From Acetobacterium woodii (GTDB lineage Bacteria; Bacillota; Clostridia; Eubacteriales; Eubacteriaceae), in assembly GCA_016213825.1 (NCBI GenBank), contig JACQZP010000030.1:230765-294764 (forward strand): a stretch of 64,000 bases of DNA, given 5' to 3'. The translations under genes and the position numbers were made by a program. Of the stretch, positions 61,083 to 64,000 are shown piece after piece. The notes below the pieces were generated by a model that made no database searches, was not told the origin of the DNA, and was given only the letters and a program-made list of their open reading frames with translations. Every line of letters begins with the position of its first letter. Position 1 is the first letter of the stretch.

Positions 61083-62468
61083 GTGGCCAACATACAAAAA
61101 AGAGGCAACTCTTATAAGATTACTGTTTCTGGCGGTTATGATATCAATAATAAGAAAATCAGATATTACATGACCTATAACCCTCCAGAGGATTTAAGCC
61201 CGGCCAAATTGAAAAAAGAACTGGATAAAGTCGCCCATGAGTTTGAAGAAAAATGCAATTTGGGCTATGTCATGGACAGCAACATTAAGCTCATTGATTT
61301 TATTGAAATCTGGTTTAAGAATTATGTGGGCAATAAGAACCTCTCCCCGGTAACGGTCAGGGGCTATCAGAATGAATCACTGAAAATAATCGAAGAGCTG
61401 GGACATATTAAAATGGGCCAGATCACACCAAAGCACATTCAAGACTTTTATGCAAAGATCAAAGGTAGTACCGGTGTAAGAGGCGGGGAAAAATTCACAG
61501 TAACGCCGGAATATCTGGCAACCGTGGCCAGTATGAAACAAAAGGACATTTCAGATAAAGCTGGGATCAATGACGATGCTCTGCGACGATTAAAAAAAGG
61601 CGGTAACACAACCCATGAAATAGCCTGTAAGGTGGCCGATGCCATTGGAAAAGATTTTGATACCCTCTTCATATCGACAAACCCACAAAGAGAAGTGTCA
61701 AACGAAACGGTGCTACATTACCACAAATTATTGAATAACATCATGAATACCGCTGTTAAATGGGGTGTTATAGCATTCAATCCCATTGAAAAACGGGTTG
61801 AGCTACCAAAATCAGACCGTAAAGAACCGGCCTATATGGATGATAAGGAAGCCCTAGCATTTCTGGAGCTGCTGGAAGAGGAACCCATCAAATATAAGCT
61901 GGCTCTTAATCTTCTAATATTCAGTGGTTTACGGCGTGGGGAGATCGGCGGCCTAAAATGGACGGACATTGATTTCGATGATAAGATCATCACTGTGAAG
62001 AGGGCCTTAAAATACATTGCCGGTGTGGGGCTGTTTGAAGGGGACACTAAAACATTTAAATCCAGAAGAAGCATTAAGCTGCCTGATTTCGTCTTTGATC
62101 TGTTTAAGGCCTATAAGGTCTGGCAACTTGAAGAACGTCTTAAGGTGGGGGATCGGTGGCAAGATCATGATTTTATCTTTACCCGGTGGAATGGGGAACC
62201 AATGAGCCTGGACACGATCGGCGGTTATTTAAAGAAATTCACAGATAAGCACGGGTTAAAGCCGGTACACCTGCATTCACTCCGGCACACAAACGCCTCT
62301 ATACTCATTGCCAGCGGTGTGGATCTCAAAACAGTCTCTTCACGGCTGGGACATTCAAATCTATCCACAACCGGCAATATATATGCCCATGTGATCAATT
62401 CAGCCGATGCAAAGGCCAGTGACGCACTGGATCATATTCTAGTTACAAAATCCCGTAAAGCTCAGTAA
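61083..62468 (+). CDS. Tyrosine integrase with inserted HTH
   Basis: A 461-residue protein from GTG 61083, preceded by AAGGAGGT; the frame is open 183 bp further upstream but without a site. Order: arm-binding domain (about 1-65), SAM-like core-binding part (about 70-130), an inserted XRE-like HTH (about 150-200, with QKDISDKAGINDDALRRLKKGG), then the catalytic domain with SGLRRGEIGGL, HSLRHTNA, LGHSNLSTT and the nucleophile Tyr in IYAHV. Inserted HTH domains occur in some phage integrases of Bacillota. It should act at the tRNA-Ala remnant at 46408. It points away from the repressor. Confidence 0.9.
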   Translation: MANIQKRGNSYKITVSGGYDINNKKIRYYMTYNPPEDLSPAKLKKELDKVAHEFEEKCNLGYVMDSNIKLIDFIEIWFKNYVGNKNLSPVTVRGYQNESLKIIEELGHIKMGQITPKHIQDFYAKIKGSTGVRGGEKFTVTPEYLATVASMKQKDISDKAGINDDALRRLKKGGNTTHEIACKVADAIGKDFDTLFISTNPQREVSNETVLHYHKLLNNIMNTAVKWGVIAFNPIEKRVELPKSDRKEPAYMDDKEALAFLELLEEEPIKYKLALNLLIFSGLRRGEIGGLKWTDIDFDDKIITVKRALKYIAGVGLFEGDTKTFKSRRSIKLPDFVFDLFKAYKVWQLEERLKVGDRWQDHDFIFTRWNGEPMSLDTIGGYLKKFTDKHGLKPVHLHSLRHTNASILIASGVDLKTVSSRLGHSNLSTTGNIYAHVINSADAKASDALDHILVTKSRKAQ

Positions 62469-62517
62469 TATAGAAAGCTAAAATATAGGATTTTATTAAA
62501 AAAAGAAAGGTATTTAA

Positions 62518-63810
62518 TTGGTAATAAAAATGGGGTTATTTAATAGCATGTTAGAAAAAACACTTTATGATGAAGAAGAATATAACAAGATTCGCTCAGA
62601 ATCGGAACAAAGGGTGAAAAAATTTCAAGATAAAATCGTTGATTTGAATAATAAAATTGATTCATTAGTCGCTTGTGATGGAAATTATTACGATATAAAG
62701 AAATATAAATTTATATTGAGTTACAATGAAACACTACTTGAAAAAGCCGAGGAACTCAATAATGAGGATATTTGGATAAGAGAAGCTAGAAGAAAACCTT
62801 TAGCATTCAGTAACATGTTTGATATGACGGAACTTTTTCGAAATATGAAATTTAGTTCACCTGAGCAAGATGAATTATTTGATTGGAAACACAATATTAA
62901 TTTTCAAGAGGCACCAATTCCGGAAAGTAGAAGAATAGCAGAACTTAAGAAAAACGAAAAAGATAAATATTTAAGTGAATTAGAAAAATATATTGAAGAT
63001 TATAAAATCTGCGAGAAAATACTCAACACTACTAGCAACAATTGTTATTTATCCAAAAGACTCCCTGTTTTTGAGATTGCGGTAGATTGCTTTAACAACG
63101 AAAATTATTTACCTTTTATTTGCTTAGCAGTTCCACAGATAGAAGGAATGTTTACTGACTTCATGAATATTATTGGGGTTAACAGTAGTGGAAATTCGAT
63201 CACTACGAAATTAGAACGTTTGAATAATCAAGATCGTTTATGGGGTTACATTTATTATGCTTTTGATTTTCCTAAAATCAGAAACAATGTAGCCCATGGT
63301 TATATTATTAAATCTAATTTAAAAGAGATTGCAAATGATATTTTGCTTGATTTAGTATACATAGTGAAAATGATAGATTCACAAGAGTTGGAATATAAAA
63401 AAATAATCAATTTTTTAGAAGATATTAACAAAGAAGATGATGATAAAGACAAGTCAAAAAAAGTGTTGGATAGATTTGAGATATATGGAAATATGACAAT
63501 AATTGATGATGAAATATATGCCGAAACAGATGAGGACATATATAGTGAAATTAAAGATGAAATAAAAAGTGAAGAAAATTTCTTTAATAAACTGTTTAAA
63601 GATGATCTTAGTGATGTTTTAGAGTGGTACAATTTAAAGAGCTCATTAGATGATTTAAAAAGAATTCTTGAGACAGAAGTTTTTCGCAACTCTTTAATTG
63701 AATCAAAAATGCACATAAGTTTAAAGAAGCGTATAATGATATGTTTCTTAAATAATCGCATCTCATTCCCTGATGAATGGAAAAAAGATTTATGTAAAAT
63801 GACAGAGTAA
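62518..63810 (+). CDS. HEPN-motif protein, possible defence cargo
   Basis: A 430-residue A/T-rich gene starting at TTG 62518 with GAAAGG 8 bp before; ATG 62530 is the alternative. It begins with a coiled coil. In the middle are a helix pair and the sequence RNNVAHG (about residue 256), which is the HEPN RNase motif RNxxxH. The C-terminus is acidic and helical. HEPN proteins with this layout act as RNases in abortive infection and toxin systems. The function here is inferred from one motif and from the location behind an integrase. Confidence 0.5.
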   Translation: MVIKMGLFNSMLEKTLYDEEEYNKIRSESEQRVKKFQDKIVDLNNKIDSLVACDGNYYDIKKYKFILSYNETLLEKAEELNNEDIWIREARRKPLAFSNMFDMTELFRNMKFSSPEQDELFDWKHNINFQEAPIPESRRIAELKKNEKDKYLSELEKYIEDYKICEKILNTTSNNCYLSKRLPVFEIAVDCFNNENYLPFICLAVPQIEGMFTDFMNIIGVNSSGNSITTKLERLNNQDRLWGYIYYAFDFPKIRNNVAHGYIIKSNLKEIANDILLDLVYIVKMIDSQELEYKKIINFLEDINKEDDDKDKSKKVLDRFEIYGNMTIIDDEIYAETDEDIYSEIKDEIKSEENFFNKLFKDDLSDVLEWYNLKSSLDDLKRILETEVFRNSLIESKMHISLKKRIMICFLNNRISFPDEWKKDLCKMTE

Positions 63811-63818
63811 TCTTATAC

Positions 63819-63856
63819 AAGCTCAGTAACTTTTGTTATTGGGCTTTATTTTTTTA
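63819..63856 (+). terminator. Terminator of the HEPN-motif gene
   Basis: AAGCTCAGTAAC and GTTATTGGGCTT (63819-63830 and 63835-63846), 12 pairs with two G-T pairs, then a T run. Confidence 0.8.
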
Positions 63857-63877
63857 AAGTGGATCGTCAACACTTTT

Positions 63878-64000
63878 TTAGACCACTTTTTTGTGGGCTG
63901 ATTTTCGATATGCCACTGGTGTCAAGTAACTCAATGACGAATGAATTCTTACGTTGTTGTACCAATTGACATAATCGGACAACATCAATTTCAGATAATC
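63878..64000 (-). CDS. IS3-family transposase OrfB, C-terminal end (truncated by window edge)
   Basis: The last 40 codons of a minus-strand gene. The translated end, SDYVNWYNNVRIHSSLSYL with TPVAYRK behind it, has the WYN..RxHSSLxYxTP signature at the end of the IS3 OrfB rve domain. The stop codon lies at 63878-63880. The stretch TAAAGTGGATCGTCAACA (about 63855-63872) just outside may be the right terminal inverted repeat. The rest of the IS is beyond the window. Confidence 0.85.
   Translation of the reverse strand, partial: DYLKLMLSDYVNWYNNVRIHSSLSYLTPVAYRKSAHKKVV

Overview
The window looks like a chromosomal segment of a low-to-mid GC member of the Clostridia (Bacillota). The signs are strong AGGAGG-type ribosome binding sites, frequent TTG/GTG starts, A/T-rich consensus promoters and hairpin/T-tract terminators. 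The gene set (biotin-dependent pyruvate carboxylase, type IV pilus genes, a BMP-type nucleoside transporter, an aro operon) fits an Acetobacterium/Eubacteriaceae-type anaerobe. The genus is my inference; no marker gene in the window proves it.

Core region (1 to about 46.4 kb). It begins with the 3' part of a P-type cation ATPase, then a Pro-Met-Phe tRNA operon, secreted or membrane-anchored cell-wall proteins (an amidase and an M23 peptidase with a small paralogous partner), recX, and a divergent pyridoxamine kinase / MocR regulator pair. A type IV pilin and pseudopilin operon with pilMNO follows (9.0-13.5 kb). Next come a membrane protein, a MarR regulator, a nucleoside (BMP) ABC operon (15.9-20.5 kb), aroB-aroA-aroC-chorismate mutase (20.7-25.0 kb), pyruvate carboxylase and a large Ig-like lipoprotein. 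A tight operon then encodes a STAS protein, two GH3-type acyl-acid-amido synthetases and a heterodimeric ABC exporter. It is followed by two tandem RimK-like ATP-grasp ligases with their own promoter (31.6-40.9 kb). I read 31.6-40.9 kb as a possible undescribed biosynthesis/export system that makes amide-linked small molecules. A metallophosphoesterase, a hypoxanthine-DNA glycosylase-like protein, a GGDEF protein and a PPOX/WYL divergent pair close the core part.

Four related palindromic repeats of 88-99 bp (7.3, 21.8, 28.7 and 38.9 kb) sit between core genes. They fall into two sequence subfamilies that share the same nested-dyad layout.

Integrated element (about 46.45 kb to beyond the right edge). 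The 3' half of a tRNA-Ala(GGC) gene at 46408-46452 marks one end. Inside are an ImmA-type peptidase, small unknown proteins, a Fic protein, a TerS-like protein, two sigma-region-4-like proteins, an ERCC4 nuclease, a D5-type helicase, a CHC2 primase, an excisionase-like protein, a Cro-like 59-residue protein, a CI-like repressor and a tyrosine integrase. It has primase, helicase, integrase and TerS genes but no capsid or tail genes, which resembles phage-inducible chromosomal islands (phage satellites). Two long gene-poor stretches (51.6-53.2 and 53.6-54.35 kb) are packed with palindromes and degenerate direct repeats, and a probable replication origin with TGTGACA-type iterons lies at 56.97-57.28 kb. 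A HEPN-motif protein and the end of an IS3-family transposase gene finish the window.
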